NCBI GenBank assembly: GCA_948663575.1
Contig: CAPNAV010000001.1
Coordinates: 5,801-69,800 of the forward strand
DNA: 64,000 nt
From: an uncultured Candidatus Saccharibacteria bacterium
GTDB lineage: Bacteria > Patescibacteriota > Saccharimonadia > Saccharimonadales > Saccharimonadaceae
Direction of reading: 5' to 3'
The number at the start of each line of letters is the position of its first letter. Within the stretch, counting starts at the first letter, position 1. A model generated the notes under the pieces. The model worked only from the letters and a program-made list of their open reading frames with translations, was not told the DNA's origin and ran no database searches. Below, piece by piece: positions 26,837 to 35,545 of the stretch. The translations under genes were made by a program, and so were the position numbers.

Positions 26837-28092
26837 TTTTTCTCGGTCTTGCCTCTAATTACTCAGCGCGCCGGTCTTTTCGTCATCTTTTTGCTGCAGG
26901 CAATAGCGGCAATTCTCTGGCCTTGCGCCAGACTCTAGCCGATAAATATTCCGCCAATCTTGACCAAGTTGCGCTTTATCATTCCGGCCGTTCCGCTCTG
27001 ACGGTAGCTTTTCAGGGGTTAGTGTCTCCGGGTAGCCCGATCATCGTGCCTGGTCTCACCTGTATCGCTGTTATCCGCGCCATCAAAGCTGCCGACTGCA
27101 CGCCAGTTTACGTCGATATCGACCGAGAGACTCTGCAGTACGACATAGATAAACTCGAATCCGCGCTTGCTTCGCTCGAGGATTTACAAGAATTCGTCCA
27201 AAAAACTACTAAAACAACTCCCTGCGAGCGCCAGAAGTCTAGAGATGATAATATGGTAACGGTCTCGCAAGAAGGAATAAGCGATAAAAATATTGACAAA
27301 TCAGAGCATGTGTGCTATAATGGAATCATAGTAGCGCAGAATACTCTGGGGCTACCGCTTGACATGCAGAAAATCGAGCATCTTGCCGCAAAATATCGTT
27401 TTGCAATTGTTGAAGATTTAGCGCATTGTGCTGGGCGTTTTTATCCCGATGGCCGCGAAATCGGCACTATTGGGCAGGCTACGGCTTTGTCTTTTGGTAA
27501 GGGCAAATCTATTGATACTATTACTGGTGGTGCTGTGATTATGAGAGATAAAACTTATACCAAAACCCTCTCGCAGCCCACTAAAAAGCCCAAACTCTCA
27601 GCTCGCTTGCGTGATCGCTGGTATCCGATTCTAGCTGGAATCTCACGGTCGCTCTGGCGGATTGGCATTGGCAAGGCTCTTTTGGCACTGTTTCTATTTT
27701 TACACTGGATCGAAAAATCTGCCGATACCACGCTCGATCCGCAGGTTCGTCTGACGCATTGGCAGGCTAAATTAGCTTTGCGCCAGTTACAGAATTTGCC
27801 AACCACGCCACTCCGAGAATACCGCTTCGTGCGTCATCGCGCCAAACTTTTAGCTAGACTTAAAAAACATGGCTACGATTTCTCCGAAATCTGGTATGAT
27901 ACTCCTGTAGCTCCCGCGCGTTATGCTAGTGAGGCGGATTTTCCCAAGCAAACCTGCCCTGTGACCGTGCAAATTGCTCAAGAAATCATTAATTTACCAC
28001 CTTGGATTAAGCCCAAAAAGCTCCTACGCGCCCACGAAATCATTAAAGAATTTGAAATCGGAGGAGAAAATGTCCAAAAAATCAGCCAATAA
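26833..28092 (+). CDS. DegT/DnrJ/EryC1-type aminotransferase family protein with insertion
   Basis: 419-aa PLP-dependent fold. ALYHSGRSALTVAFQGL near residue 50, IVEDLAHCAG (PLP-binding Asp) and the Lys-bearing SFGKGKSID segment are present. Residues about 116-163 form a polar stretch not expected in the family and contain a promoter-like sequence (27293-27321). GTG start overlaps the previous TGA (GTGA). Family members aminate keto-sugars or act in surface glycan synthesis; here it sits with Mur- and Fem-type ligases. Confidence 0.8.
   Translation: MIFLGLASNYSARRSFRHLFAAGNSGNSLALRQTLADKYSANLDQVALYHSGRSALTVAFQGLVSPGSPIIVPGLTCIAVIRAIKAADCTPVYVDIDRETLQYDIDKLESALASLEDLQEFVQKTTKTTPCERQKSRDDNMVTVSQEGISDKNIDKSEHVCYNGIIVAQNTLGLPLDMQKIEHLAAKYRFAIVEDLAHCAGRFYPDGREIGTIGQATALSFGKGKSIDTITGGAVIMRDKTYTKTLSQPTKKPKLSARLRDRWYPILAGISRSLWRIGIGKALLALFLFLHWIEKSADTTLDPQVRLTHWQAKLALRQLQNLPTTPLREYRFVRHRAKLLARLKKHGYDFSEIWYDTPVAPARYASEADFPKQTCPVTVQIAQEIINLPPWIKPKKLLRAHEIIKEFEIGGENVQKISQ
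27293..27321 (+). promoter_or_regulatory. Promoter-class sequence inside the aminotransferase gene
   Basis: TTGACA (27293-27298), 17-base spacer ending TGTGC, TATAAT (27316-27321), fully matching the rigid class. In frame it encodes IDK-SEH-VCYNG. It could give an internal transcript for the downstream FemAB genes. Confidence 0.55.
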
Positions 28093-29122
28093 GCCCCAAA
28101 AAACTCAAAACCCTAACGCAAAAAAATCAGCCAGCCTCAATCCGACTGATGATGAACTTTGGCGAAAAATCCAAACTCATTTTCCCGAGGCTAACTTTTT
28201 GCAGTCGCCAGAGTGGGGAAAGGTGAATATACTCATTGGCCATAAGGTTCGGATCGAGCATTTTGCCGATGTGGCTTGGTGCCTGATGATCGTCAAGAAT
28301 GCCAAACGCGGTCGCTATCTTGAGGTTCCTGGCGGTCCGCTTCTTGACTGGAATGATCAAGCTCTCGTACGCCGCATGTTTGCCGTAATTGAGAAAGTGG
28401 CGCGCGAGGAAAAATGCGTCTTTGTGCGCTTGCGCCCTCAGCTCCGAGCCGTCGATTCCGCCAAACTCGCTGGACTCAAGCTCCGCAAAGCCCCCATGCA
28501 TCTACACGCCGAGCATACCGTAATCCTAGACTTGACCAAGGACGAAAATGAGCTTCTGGCTGACATGCGCCGCCAAACCCGCTACGAAGTTCGACGTGCT
28601 GGCAAGCTTGGCATGAAAGTCATTTGCGGCGGCGACAAGAAACTTTTTGAGGAATTCCATGCCGCTCAAAGCGAGACAGCCAAACGCCAACACTTCGTGC
28701 CACCAGACCTCGACACGCTCCTGGCCGAGCGCCAAGCCTTTGGCGAACATATTCGGATTTATCTAGCCACCACCGCCGAAGACCAGTCAGTAGCCTATGG
28801 GCTGATTATCACTTGCGGCGAGGAAGCTGAGTATTTCGAGGCGGCGTCCACCGAGCTTAATCACAAGCTCCCCGGTGCCTATGCTCTGCAATGGCAAGTT
28901 ATTAAAGATCTCAAGGCTGATGGCATCAAACGTTATAATCTCTGGGGAATTGCCCCGGCCGGCGCCAAGAATCATCGCTACTCCGGTGTCACTACTTTCA
29001 AAACCGGTTTCGGTGGCGAAGTTGTCGAATTTATTCCTGCCCAAGACCTCGTGATTAAGCGTTTCCGTTACCTCTTTAATCTCATTATCGAATCAATTCG
29101 CAAAAAGAAACGTCACCTCTAA
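28070..29122 (+). CDS. FemAB-family aminoacyl-tRNA-dependent peptidoglycan ligase (first copy)
   Basis: 350 aa. Twin GNAT-like domains of the FemX/FemAB family: FPEANFLQSPEWGKV, RGRYLEVPGGPLLDWN, MRRQTRYEVRRAGKLGMKV, and RYNLWGIAPAGAKNHRYSGVTTFKTGFGG in short motifs along the chain. These enzymes transfer amino acids from aminoacyl-tRNA to the stem-peptide side chain to build interpeptide bridges. GGAGGAG precedes the ATG at 28070; the longer frame from 27974 overlaps the aminotransferase and lacks a site. A basic N-terminal tail (KKSANKPQKTQNPNAKKS) is present. Confidence 0.9.
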   Translation: MSKKSANKPQKTQNPNAKKSASLNPTDDELWRKIQTHFPEANFLQSPEWGKVNILIGHKVRIEHFADVAWCLMIVKNAKRGRYLEVPGGPLLDWNDQALVRRMFAVIEKVAREEKCVFVRLRPQLRAVDSAKLAGLKLRKAPMHLHAEHTVILDLTKDENELLADMRRQTRYEVRRAGKLGMKVICGGDKKLFEEFHAAQSETAKRQHFVPPDLDTLLAERQAFGEHIRIYLATTAEDQSVAYGLIITCGEEAEYFEAASTELNHKLPGAYALQWQVIKDLKADGIKRYNLWGIAPAGAKNHRYSGVTTFKTGFGGEVVEFIPAQDLVIKRFRYLFNLIIESIRKKKRHL

Positions 29123-29136
29123 TATATTATACCACC

Positions 29137-29165
29137 ATTATAGCACACAATCCATAAAAAGTCAA
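29137..29165 (-). promoter_or_regulatory. Antisense promoter between the two FemAB genes
   Basis: TTGACT (29160-29165), 17-base spacer ending TGTGC, TATAAT (29137-29142) on the minus strand. It points into the 3' end of the first FemAB gene and has no gene of its own to serve. Confidence 0.6.
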
Positions 29166-29180
29166 TAGGAAAATGTCATT

Positions 29181-30251
29181 ATGTCGCAAAAAAACGCCTC
29201 CAAAGCACCACAAGAGTCGTCGAAACTAGATTTCAAGCTCGAAGACGCCAAGCATCGCCAAGAATGGGATGATTTCGTTACGGCTCATCCTGAGGCTAAT
29301 TTTTTGCAGTCTTGGGATTTTTATGATTTTTATCTCAGTCGTGGCAATCAAGTCGTGCGGCGTGTTGCACGAAATAACGACGGAGATATTATTGGGGCAT
29401 ATGCGGGAGTGGTCGAGACAGCCAAGCGTGGCCGTTATCTGGCTATCGCTGGTGGTCCAATTCTCGATTGGAATAATAAGGTCTTGGTTGAGCAGATCTT
29501 CCAGGATATGCGTAGTGAAGGTAAAAAACATCATTGCGTTTTTGTGCGCGTTCGTCCTCAGCTCGAAAAAAGTGAAAAAAGCCTGCAACTCATGCGGGAG
29601 TTAGGTTTAAAGGCTGCGCCAATGTATCTTTCGGTGGAATTTGCTGGGGTGCTAGATCTTCATAAAAATGAAGAAGAAATCCTCAAGGGTATGCGTCAAC
29701 GTCTGCGTCGCGCTTTGCGTAAGGCCGAGAAAAATGGCATCGAAATCGAAAAAAGCACCGATCCTGCTGATATTCATGAATTCTATCAGATTGAGCTTCA
29801 GACTGCTGGACGTCATCAATTTGTTGCTTTTTCAGAGGACTTTTTGACCAAACAATTCGCTGCTTTTGCCAAAAATGGCGAAGCTGTCCTTTATACTGCC
29901 AAGCTGAATGGGGAGACTTTGGCACAGAACTTTATGATTTTTTATGGTAACGAAGCCTCATATCATTATGGAGTTAGCTCCGAGTTAGGGACGAAATATT
30001 CTGGTGCGCCGCTACTCCATATGGAGGCGATGCGCGATGCTCGCGAGCAGGGAATTAAACGCTATAGTTTTTGGGGGATCGTTGGCGAAGATGAAACTTG
30101 GCATCGTTTTTATGGCGTCTCGCAATTCAAGCGTGGTTTTGGTGTAGACGAGCTCAAATATACTCCGGCTCACGATATTATCTTGAAGCCTGCTCGTTAT
30201 TCCGCCACCAAACTGATTGAAACGGTACGCAAAAAAGTCCGCCACGTCTAA
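29181..30251 (+). CDS. FemAB-family aminoacyl-tRNA-dependent peptidoglycan ligase (second copy)
   Basis: 356 aa, clear paralogue of the previous gene: HPEANFLQSWDFYDFYLS, RGRYLAIAGGPILDWN, MRQRLRRALRKAEKNGIEI, KRYSFWGIVGEDETWHRFYG. Two adjacent copies suggest successive additions to one bridge, as FemX, FemA and FemB do in staphylococci (family knowledge; order here unknown). Only a weak AGGA lies upstream. The 58-base gap to the first copy holds an antisense promoter. Confidence 0.9.
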   Translation: MSQKNASKAPQESSKLDFKLEDAKHRQEWDDFVTAHPEANFLQSWDFYDFYLSRGNQVVRRVARNNDGDIIGAYAGVVETAKRGRYLAIAGGPILDWNNKVLVEQIFQDMRSEGKKHHCVFVRVRPQLEKSEKSLQLMRELGLKAAPMYLSVEFAGVLDLHKNEEEILKGMRQRLRRALRKAEKNGIEIEKSTDPADIHEFYQIELQTAGRHQFVAFSEDFLTKQFAAFAKNGEAVLYTAKLNGETLAQNFMIFYGNEASYHYGVSSELGTKYSGAPLLHMEAMRDAREQGIKRYSFWGIVGEDETWHRFYGVSQFKRGFGVDELKYTPAHDIILKPARYSATKLIETVRKKVRHV

Positions 30252-30288
30252 AAACTTATGCTATAATTAGAAAAACTAGGAGATTTTT

Positions 30289-30906
30289 ATGGCGCATATT
30301 AAGCGTAAATATATAGATAGCCATTGGCTAGTATTCGTTTTTCAAGGTATTATTGCTTTATTATTTGGCTGTTTTGCCTTGTTCACCTCTAACGAATCCT
30401 CGACTGCACTTATTCCTATGATTGGTATTGCCTTGCTTCTATTATCAGTAGTTGAATTTGCTAATTCGCTTTATCGTACTCACAATCGTCACGGCTGGCT
30501 CGTCTCTACCTTGGTAGCAGTCTTCGATGCCGTATTCGGCATCCTCCTCTTGGTACTTAGTGACCAAAATATGACTACTCATCTATTCTTACTCGCAGGA
30601 TATACCGCCTTGCGAGGTATTTTTGAACTTGTGATCGGCTTTAAGACTACCGTTGATCCTACTGACCGCTTTATCTGGATTCTCTGTGGTATTTCTGGTC
30701 TCGTCTTTGGCATTTTCATTTCTAACTCTGGCCATTTGCAGAATGTTGATTTTGTCCGTTTCTTTGGTACTTATCTACTTATTCTCGGTGTCGCCAGCCT
30801 AATCTATGGGGCGCACAATCGCACTCAAAAGCTCGAAGACCGCGAAGCTCGTCTCGAAGCTGCCAAGAAAGCTCGTCAGACCAAGCGTACTACTAAGAAA
30901 TCATAA
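30289..30906 (+). CDS. DUF308/HdeD-like membrane protein
   Basis: 205 aa with about six hydrophobic helices (for example LVFVFQGIIALLFGCFALF) in the paired-helix pattern of the HdeD family, and a basic C-terminal tail (KKARQTKRTTKKS). HdeD affects acid resistance in E. coli; role here unknown. TATAAT near 30261-30266 and CTAGGAG before the ATG give it its own expression signals. Confidence 0.8.
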   Translation: MAHIKRKYIDSHWLVFVFQGIIALLFGCFALFTSNESSTALIPMIGIALLLLSVVEFANSLYRTHNRHGWLVSTLVAVFDAVFGILLLVLSDQNMTTHLFLLAGYTALRGIFELVIGFKTTVDPTDRFIWILCGISGLVFGIFISNSGHLQNVDFVRFFGTYLLILGVASLIYGAHNRTQKLEDREARLEAAKKARQTKRTTKKS

Positions 30907-31014
30907 AACCCTTTGACTGAGTAGTCAATCCTACAAAAATGTAAGGATAATCCATTAGCATCCAGCAGTTATTTTCGCGAAGTGTGTTATAATAAGGTCT
31001 CAAGGAGAACTTAA

Positions 31015-31911
31015 ATGAATTATAGAACCCCCACTAAGGCTATCATCACTGATGCCGGTAGTGCTAGCCGGTACCTACCAATCACCAAGACCATCCCTAA
31101 GGCCATGCTGCCAATCGGCGCAAAGCCTATTATGCAACTCGTTATTGAAGAATGCGTTGAGGCTGGTATTAAGGAGATCATTCTTGTCGTCACGCCAGAA
31201 GGTAAGTCTATCTACGAGAACTATTTTAATGATGCTGCCGTCAAGACCAAAAAACAACTTCGGAGCCAAGGCAAACTCGAACGTTATGAGCCAGTTCAGG
31301 CCGTGCTCGACTTGCCTAAGATTACAATTATCGAACAAGATCCGTCTTATCCGTATGGTAATGGCTCGCCGGTCGCCTCCGCTCGTCAGTTTATCGAGGA
31401 TGACGAGGCTTTTATTGTAGCCTATTCCGACGACATTGTTTTTGGTCAGAGCGCGGTCAAGGATCTAATTTCCATTCATCAAGCCCATCCTGATGCTGCC
31501 GCCATTATTGCTGGTCAGCCTGTTCCGCACGAGGAAATCAAAAAATACGCCTCCATTTCAATGAATGGTGATAAGCTTGTTGGCTTAATCGAGAAGCCCT
31601 CGCCTGATGAAGCGCCGACCGATCTTGCATCCTATGGTCGTTATTTATTAACTCCAGAGGTTTTTGAATATCTTAAGCCGCATGATACCGGCCTTGATAA
31701 TGAACTTTGGACGGCTGATGCTATTGCTAAGTTGATCGATACGGATCGCGTCTACGTCGTTGAAACTTCTGGTCAATGGATGACTACTGGCGACCCCAAA
31801 AATTACTTCCTTGCACACCTCAAATACGCTTTGAGCTGCCCGGAATATGGTGACGAAATCTATAAAATGCTTGATCAGTGTCAACAAAAAGCCGGCAAAC
31901 TTCATTGCTAG
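31015..31911 (+). CDS. galU: UTP-glucose-1-phosphate uridylyltransferase-like nucleotidyltransferase
   Basis: 298 aa. Makes UDP-glucose from UTP and glucose-1-phosphate for surface glycans. KAMLPIGAKPIMQLVIEE, SYPYGNGSPV and AYSDDIVF follow GalU. The normally conserved GxGTRFLP signature reads GSASRYLP (residues about 15-22), missing the middle Gly and Thr of the UTP-binding loop. Activity may be altered; the later Asp-rich and Lys residues are kept. AAGGAG precedes the ATG; extended -10 TGTGTTATAAT lies near 30982-30992. Confidence 0.85.
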   Translation: MNYRTPTKAIITDAGSASRYLPITKTIPKAMLPIGAKPIMQLVIEECVEAGIKEIILVVTPEGKSIYENYFNDAAVKTKKQLRSQGKLERYEPVQAVLDLPKITIIEQDPSYPYGNGSPVASARQFIEDDEAFIVAYSDDIVFGQSAVKDLISIHQAHPDAAAIIAGQPVPHEEIKKYASISMNGDKLVGLIEKPSPDEAPTDLASYGRYLLTPEVFEYLKPHDTGLDNELWTADAIAKLIDTDRVYVVETSGQWMTTGDPKNYFLAHLKYALSCPEYGDEIYKMLDQCQQKAGKLHC

Positions 31912-31962
31912 CCTTTTACGACCTTAAGGAGTATAATAGAAACATACTAAAGGAGAAAGAAA

Positions 31963-32322
31963 ATGGAACTAGCAACTTGGATTCTGGTTGTCATCTTGTC
32001 ATTAACGTTATTGATTTTCTTGATTGCTGGAATTGTCTTAGCCATCAAGCTAATCCGTTTGACCGAGGAGGCTCAAAAAATCGTCGCTACCGGTCAAGAT
32101 ATTGCCACTAAAGCTGATGACATTGTCGATAATGTTAAGGGCATGACATCTGTTGGCGGAATCGTGAAGACCTTTGCGAATCGCGTGGTTGAAAATCAAG
32201 AACGTCGCTATGCCGAGGAAGATGCTGCCCGTGAGGCGGCGGCCGCTGCAGCCGCTAGCGCAGCTGCCACTAGCGCCAAGAAGTCTTCAGCTAAGTCTGG
32301 AGCTAAGATCGCCAAAAAATAG
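31963..32322 (+). CDS. Single-pass membrane protein with Ala/Lys-rich tail
   Basis: 119 aa. One N-terminal helix (ILVVILSLTLLIFLIAGIVL), an amphipathic middle resembling DUF948-type proteins, and a tail of Ala runs and KKSSAKSGAK. Function unknown. AAAGGAG precedes the ATG, and a promoter-like TATAAT is at about 31933-31938. Confidence 0.65.
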   Translation: MELATWILVVILSLTLLIFLIAGIVLAIKLIRLTEEAQKIVATGQDIATKADDIVDNVKGMTSVGGIVKTFANRVVENQERRYAEEDAAREAAAAAAASAAATSAKKSSAKSGAKIAKK

Positions 32323-32335
32323 ATGCAGTATATAG

Positions 32336-32641
32336 CTAAAGAACTAGCAGCCAAGAAGCAAAACTCCTCCGGTCGCAACCGGAGGAGGCCTTTTGTTCAA
32401 TAATCTGTCGCCGTTTCAAACCTAGGAGCCGTAACATAATCATAGAATAACAGTCCGTCCCTATCGGCACTACCGGATCGACTGCTCGCATTCTGCAGAG
32501 GCTGTGACTGTATTGATATACTATCTCGCAGTCGGGATATTCGTTCCTGACGTCTGCACAGACAGCTGTCATCCTACCTAAAAATACTTCCGCTCTTATT
32601 ACTCGACCTTCAATCAAAAACTTTGGTGTAGTACTGATCAT
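32336..32641 (-). CDS. Small hypothetical protein, second gene after 33671-32655
   Basis: 101 aa with several Cys; no domain recognised. The ATG at 32641 is preferred over 32662 because GGAGGG lies 7 bases upstream. The upstream gene stops at 32655, just before it, so they form a pair. The last 20 codons run through a terminator hairpin (32364-32387), which is unusual and makes the C-terminus doubtful. Confidence 0.5.
   Translation of the reverse strand: MISTTPKFLIEGRVIRAEVFLGRMTAVCADVRNEYPDCEIVYQYSHSLCRMRAVDPVVPIGTDCYSMIMLRLLGLKRRQIIEQKASSGCDRRSFASWLLVL
32364..32395. terminator. Bidirectional terminator
   Basis: CTCCTCCGGT/ACCGGAGGAG with T-runs on both strands (CCTTTTG plus, TTTTG minus). 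It ends the 31963 gene and probably the minus-strand pair, whose last gene reads into it. Confidence 0.8.
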
Positions 32642-32654
32642 TAAGTTGCCCTCC

Positions 32655-33671
32655 CTATTCATCTACATGTGATATTAGATTAACCGGCGATATGTCTTCG
32701 CAGGCAGTCATAATATCATCCATGGTTACCTGAACCAAAGTGTCAATTCGATTCATTTTTTTGGCAATATACTGAAGAACCTCTTCAGCCTTTCTCTTCT
32801 GCCAACAAGTTAATCCGTCGGCATGGATTATGCTCGTGGCCACATGAAGCTTGCTAGTAGATGACTCCTCAAAAAAGATACAAAAATCATCACTTCTAAC
32901 TTCCGGCCAATGCAGATGCTGTTTTATGACACCGCGGTCACAATCCTCATCTATCTGAGCGGGCACCTCATCGCCATCCCGGTCAATTACCCAAGCGCAC
33001 CGAAATGCTGCTCCGTTGTTAATAAAGTCATACGACAATTCTAGCTGGTAATTTTCCAGCTGAGCGAGCTTCCAGATGTCATTATTCCACTCGCAAGCAT
33101 TATCGTCTTCGTTGGCCACGGTAATCTCGCCATCACACGTTGTCTGTATCAATGGCACTATCATCTGATATCCATTTTCAGTTGTTCCGCCGCATACCAT
33201 CAAGGATGACAACTTATCCAGAGTCGAAGTCAACATCTCAATGTCGCCGTCGGAGCGCGGAGTCTCATTATCTACCATAAATCTCAGTAATAGATAATCC
33301 TGCAGATTCAGGCCACTCCCATAGTAAGAGAATGTCTTAGTGTCATCGTCCCAGCTTCCCGACAGTATATGAACTGCAGCGAAGTTGTTGGCTAGCAGGC
33401 GCAGCGGCGAATTCTCGAGCCACCGCTTGGAAACTGTGTGTCCGTAGCCCGTTAGGAGCAAAGGCTCTGCCATCGGATTGTCAGACTTACGCGGAAAGAT
33501 CGGGTTTACTGCTACCATATTGCAGAGCTGTCCAAATACTCTCTCGCGAGGAATCTTATAATGAACTTCTCCTTTCTGCAACGTTTCACCGTTAATGATA
33601 GTGACATATTCTGGCATCTCAGTGAAACTTGGCACTACTGATGAAAGCTTAAAAACTGGCTTAGTACTCAT
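32655..33671 (-). CDS. Hypothetical acidic protein
   Basis: 338 aa, no signal peptide, no membrane segment, acidic, several Trp and Cys. No domain recognised. GGAGGG precedes the ATG. Promoter of the rigid class at 33751-33779; the leader shares 15 identical bases (GTTAACTTTTTGTTC) with the leader of the 41799 gene. Co-transcribed with the small gene downstream. Confidence 0.65.
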   Translation of the reverse strand: MSTKPVFKLSSVVPSFTEMPEYVTIINGETLQKGEVHYKIPRERVFGQLCNMVAVNPIFPRKSDNPMAEPLLLTGYGHTVSKRWLENSPLRLLANNFAAVHILSGSWDDDTKTFSYYGSGLNLQDYLLLRFMVDNETPRSDGDIEMLTSTLDKLSSLMVCGGTTENGYQMIVPLIQTTCDGEITVANEDDNACEWNNDIWKLAQLENYQLELSYDFINNGAAFRCAWVIDRDGDEVPAQIDEDCDRGVIKQHLHWPEVRSDDFCIFFEESSTSKLHVATSIIHADGLTCWQKRKAEEVLQYIAKKMNRIDTLVQVTMDDIMTACEDISPVNLISHVDE

Positions 33672-33750
33672 AAATCACCCTCCTGATTCTGATTTTTTTG
33701 AACAAAAAGTTAACAAGTTTCGTAGAATAGTTTTACTACCCTATCCTTTC

Positions 33751-33779
33751 ATTGTAGCACACATTATCAAAAATGTCAA
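33751..33779 (-). promoter_or_regulatory. Promoter of the 33671 gene
   Basis: TTGACA (33774-33779), 17-base spacer ending TGTGC, TACAAT (33751-33756). Confidence 0.82.
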
Positions 33780-33849
33780 GAATACCCCTATAATGCTCAG
33801 CAAAAATGACGCACCGGAGTGCGCCATTCGTTGTAGAAAGTGAGTTTTG

Positions 33850-35544
33850 CTACATACTGACGTTAAACAGCTCACGCAGCTGGTCAATAATCGTGTTGCT
33901 ATTTGCGTCAATCAAGGTAGCCTCATTGATGCCGCTCAGGGTCATTAAATCGTTTCTGGCTCCATCGCCAGTTCCTTCCAGATTGTATCCGATAGTGTAT
34001 ATCGGAACTTCTATGCCTCTAACCAGACCCTTGATGGAGTTCAGGCTGTAAGTACTGCCCATTTCGGCGCCATCCGAAAGTACGAAAATCATCATCTTAG
34101 CTTCCGGCAGTTCCTTAGCAGCTTCGTTTAGCATGTTTAAGGCTACCAGCACTGCATCGTAAGTCGCTGTCACTCCACCTTTGTCCAATGTTTTTACTGC
34201 GCTCGTAAAATACGCTCGCTGTGTGGCATCGAACCGGTCAATCGGCAGGTCGATATATACCTTACTTGAGAACGACACTAATCCGATGTAGCTATCGCTG
34301 CTGATGAAGTTTGCGGCTGATGTCAGAGATTCTTTCAGCGCCCTGATCGGAGTGCCGTCCATGGAGCTAGAAACGTCTGCTACAAACACCGCTACGACAG
34401 GCTTACCGCCGTCTTTATTTAGCTTCCAAATTTTCTGAGCCGCCAAATAGCCAGCACCATCCAAACCCGTATCCTGCGCTTCATAATCATCATGCAAATT
34501 AAAGCCTTTTTCGTTAGCAATTTTCTGAGCCTCATTACTCAAGCAGTACTCTACAAAAGCCTCGGCTACCGCCAGCTGATCTTTTGTAGCATAATCAAAG
34601 ATATAGAACGGATGATCATGCCGAATACCCATTGGTACATAGACAAAATCTTTCAGAGTGGGTTTATTATGATAAGCCTGCTCTTCCATTACCATTGCCG
34701 TGATTACGCCTCTTTCGGCCCAGCCTACTATTACCGCAGTGGTCGGAGCCATTGGCGGATCCTGCCGCTGATATTCCAGCAGTTTTTGCGAGGCTTTATC
34801 CGATAGGGGATTGCTTGAGTCAAAACTATACAACATCATCGTCAGACTATTTAATCCGGATGAGGATGTATAGGGATTAGGCATTGCTAGCGTAATGTCG
34901 CCAGCCAAGCTTGCATTCAATACTTTATCCATGGTTACTTCGTCGTATTTCGCGATATAGGTATCATAGGTTTCTTGCTTCATCAAGATACCTGCGGTGT
35001 TTCCGACTAAGCGATCAGTTAGAGCACTTAGCTCAAAGCCTTTTGCTTCGAGCATTTTGCCCCACGCAAAATTCGATGGTAAATATGCTTCCGGACGGTA
35101 GTCGCCTTCGGTTATATGAGTCAGCGCATCACCCGAAGTAATCTTACGAATGGATACGCTGGCGGTTTTGCCATTAACCTGATTTTTCTGGTTATTGAAA
35201 TTTTTCGCCCAGACATTAATTAGGTCATCAGGTGTATCCGCCGACAATTCTGTTGCGGCCGCTATTTCAATATCGACCTCGCCGTTGCCCTGTACGGTTA
35301 TTGGGAAGCTGCTAATATCAGACAGCGCGACTGTTGTCTCGTCCGCATCATCGTAGATATTCAGTGTCGGCTTCATGGCTACGGGATCAATCTTACTCAC
35401 GCGTGCCGCAATCTCTTGAACGGCTTCGTCATGCGTGTAAGTGGAGTTATCTGATATTGCTCCCTCGCAGCCGCATAAAGTTCCAGCCGTCAGTAATATT
35501 GCTAACATTGCAGATAGTACACTTCTCAGTCTTATTTTTCGCAT
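33850..35544 (-). CDS. Lipoprotein fusing a solute-binding-protein domain to a VWA domain
   Basis: 564 aa. Signal peptide with lipobox TLCGC. Residues about 60-360 resemble a periplasmic binding-protein fold (INVWAKNF, YLPSNFAWGKML, a C-terminal KDQLAVAEAFVEYCLS). Residues about 370-564 are a von Willebrand A domain with a full MIDAS: DVSSSMDG, GVTATYDA and FVLSDGAEMG, which binds a divalent metal and a ligand. Last gene of the operon starting at 37131. Such binding-VWA proteins are found near TelA and XpaC homologues in Gram-positive bacteria (family knowledge). Confidence 0.8.
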   Translation of the reverse strand: MRKIRLRSVLSAMLAILLTAGTLCGCEGAISDNSTYTHDEAVQEIAARVSKIDPVAMKPTLNIYDDADETTVALSDISSFPITVQGNGEVDIEIAAATELSADTPDDLINVWAKNFNNQKNQVNGKTASVSIRKITSGDALTHITEGDYRPEAYLPSNFAWGKMLEAKGFELSALTDRLVGNTAGILMKQETYDTYIAKYDEVTMDKVLNASLAGDITLAMPNPYTSSSGLNSLTMMLYSFDSSNPLSDKASQKLLEYQRQDPPMAPTTAVIVGWAERGVITAMVMEEQAYHNKPTLKDFVYVPMGIRHDHPFYIFDYATKDQLAVAEAFVEYCLSNEAQKIANEKGFNLHDDYEAQDTGLDGAGYLAAQKIWKLNKDGGKPVVAVFVADVSSSMDGTPIRALKESLTSAANFISSDSYIGLVSFSSKVYIDLPIDRFDATQRAYFTSAVKTLDKGGVTATYDAVLVALNMLNEAAKELPEAKMMIFVLSDGAEMGSTYSLNSIKGLVRGIEVPIYTIGYNLEGTGDGARNDLMTLSGINEATLIDANSNTIIDQLRELFNVSM

Positions 35545-35545
35545 T

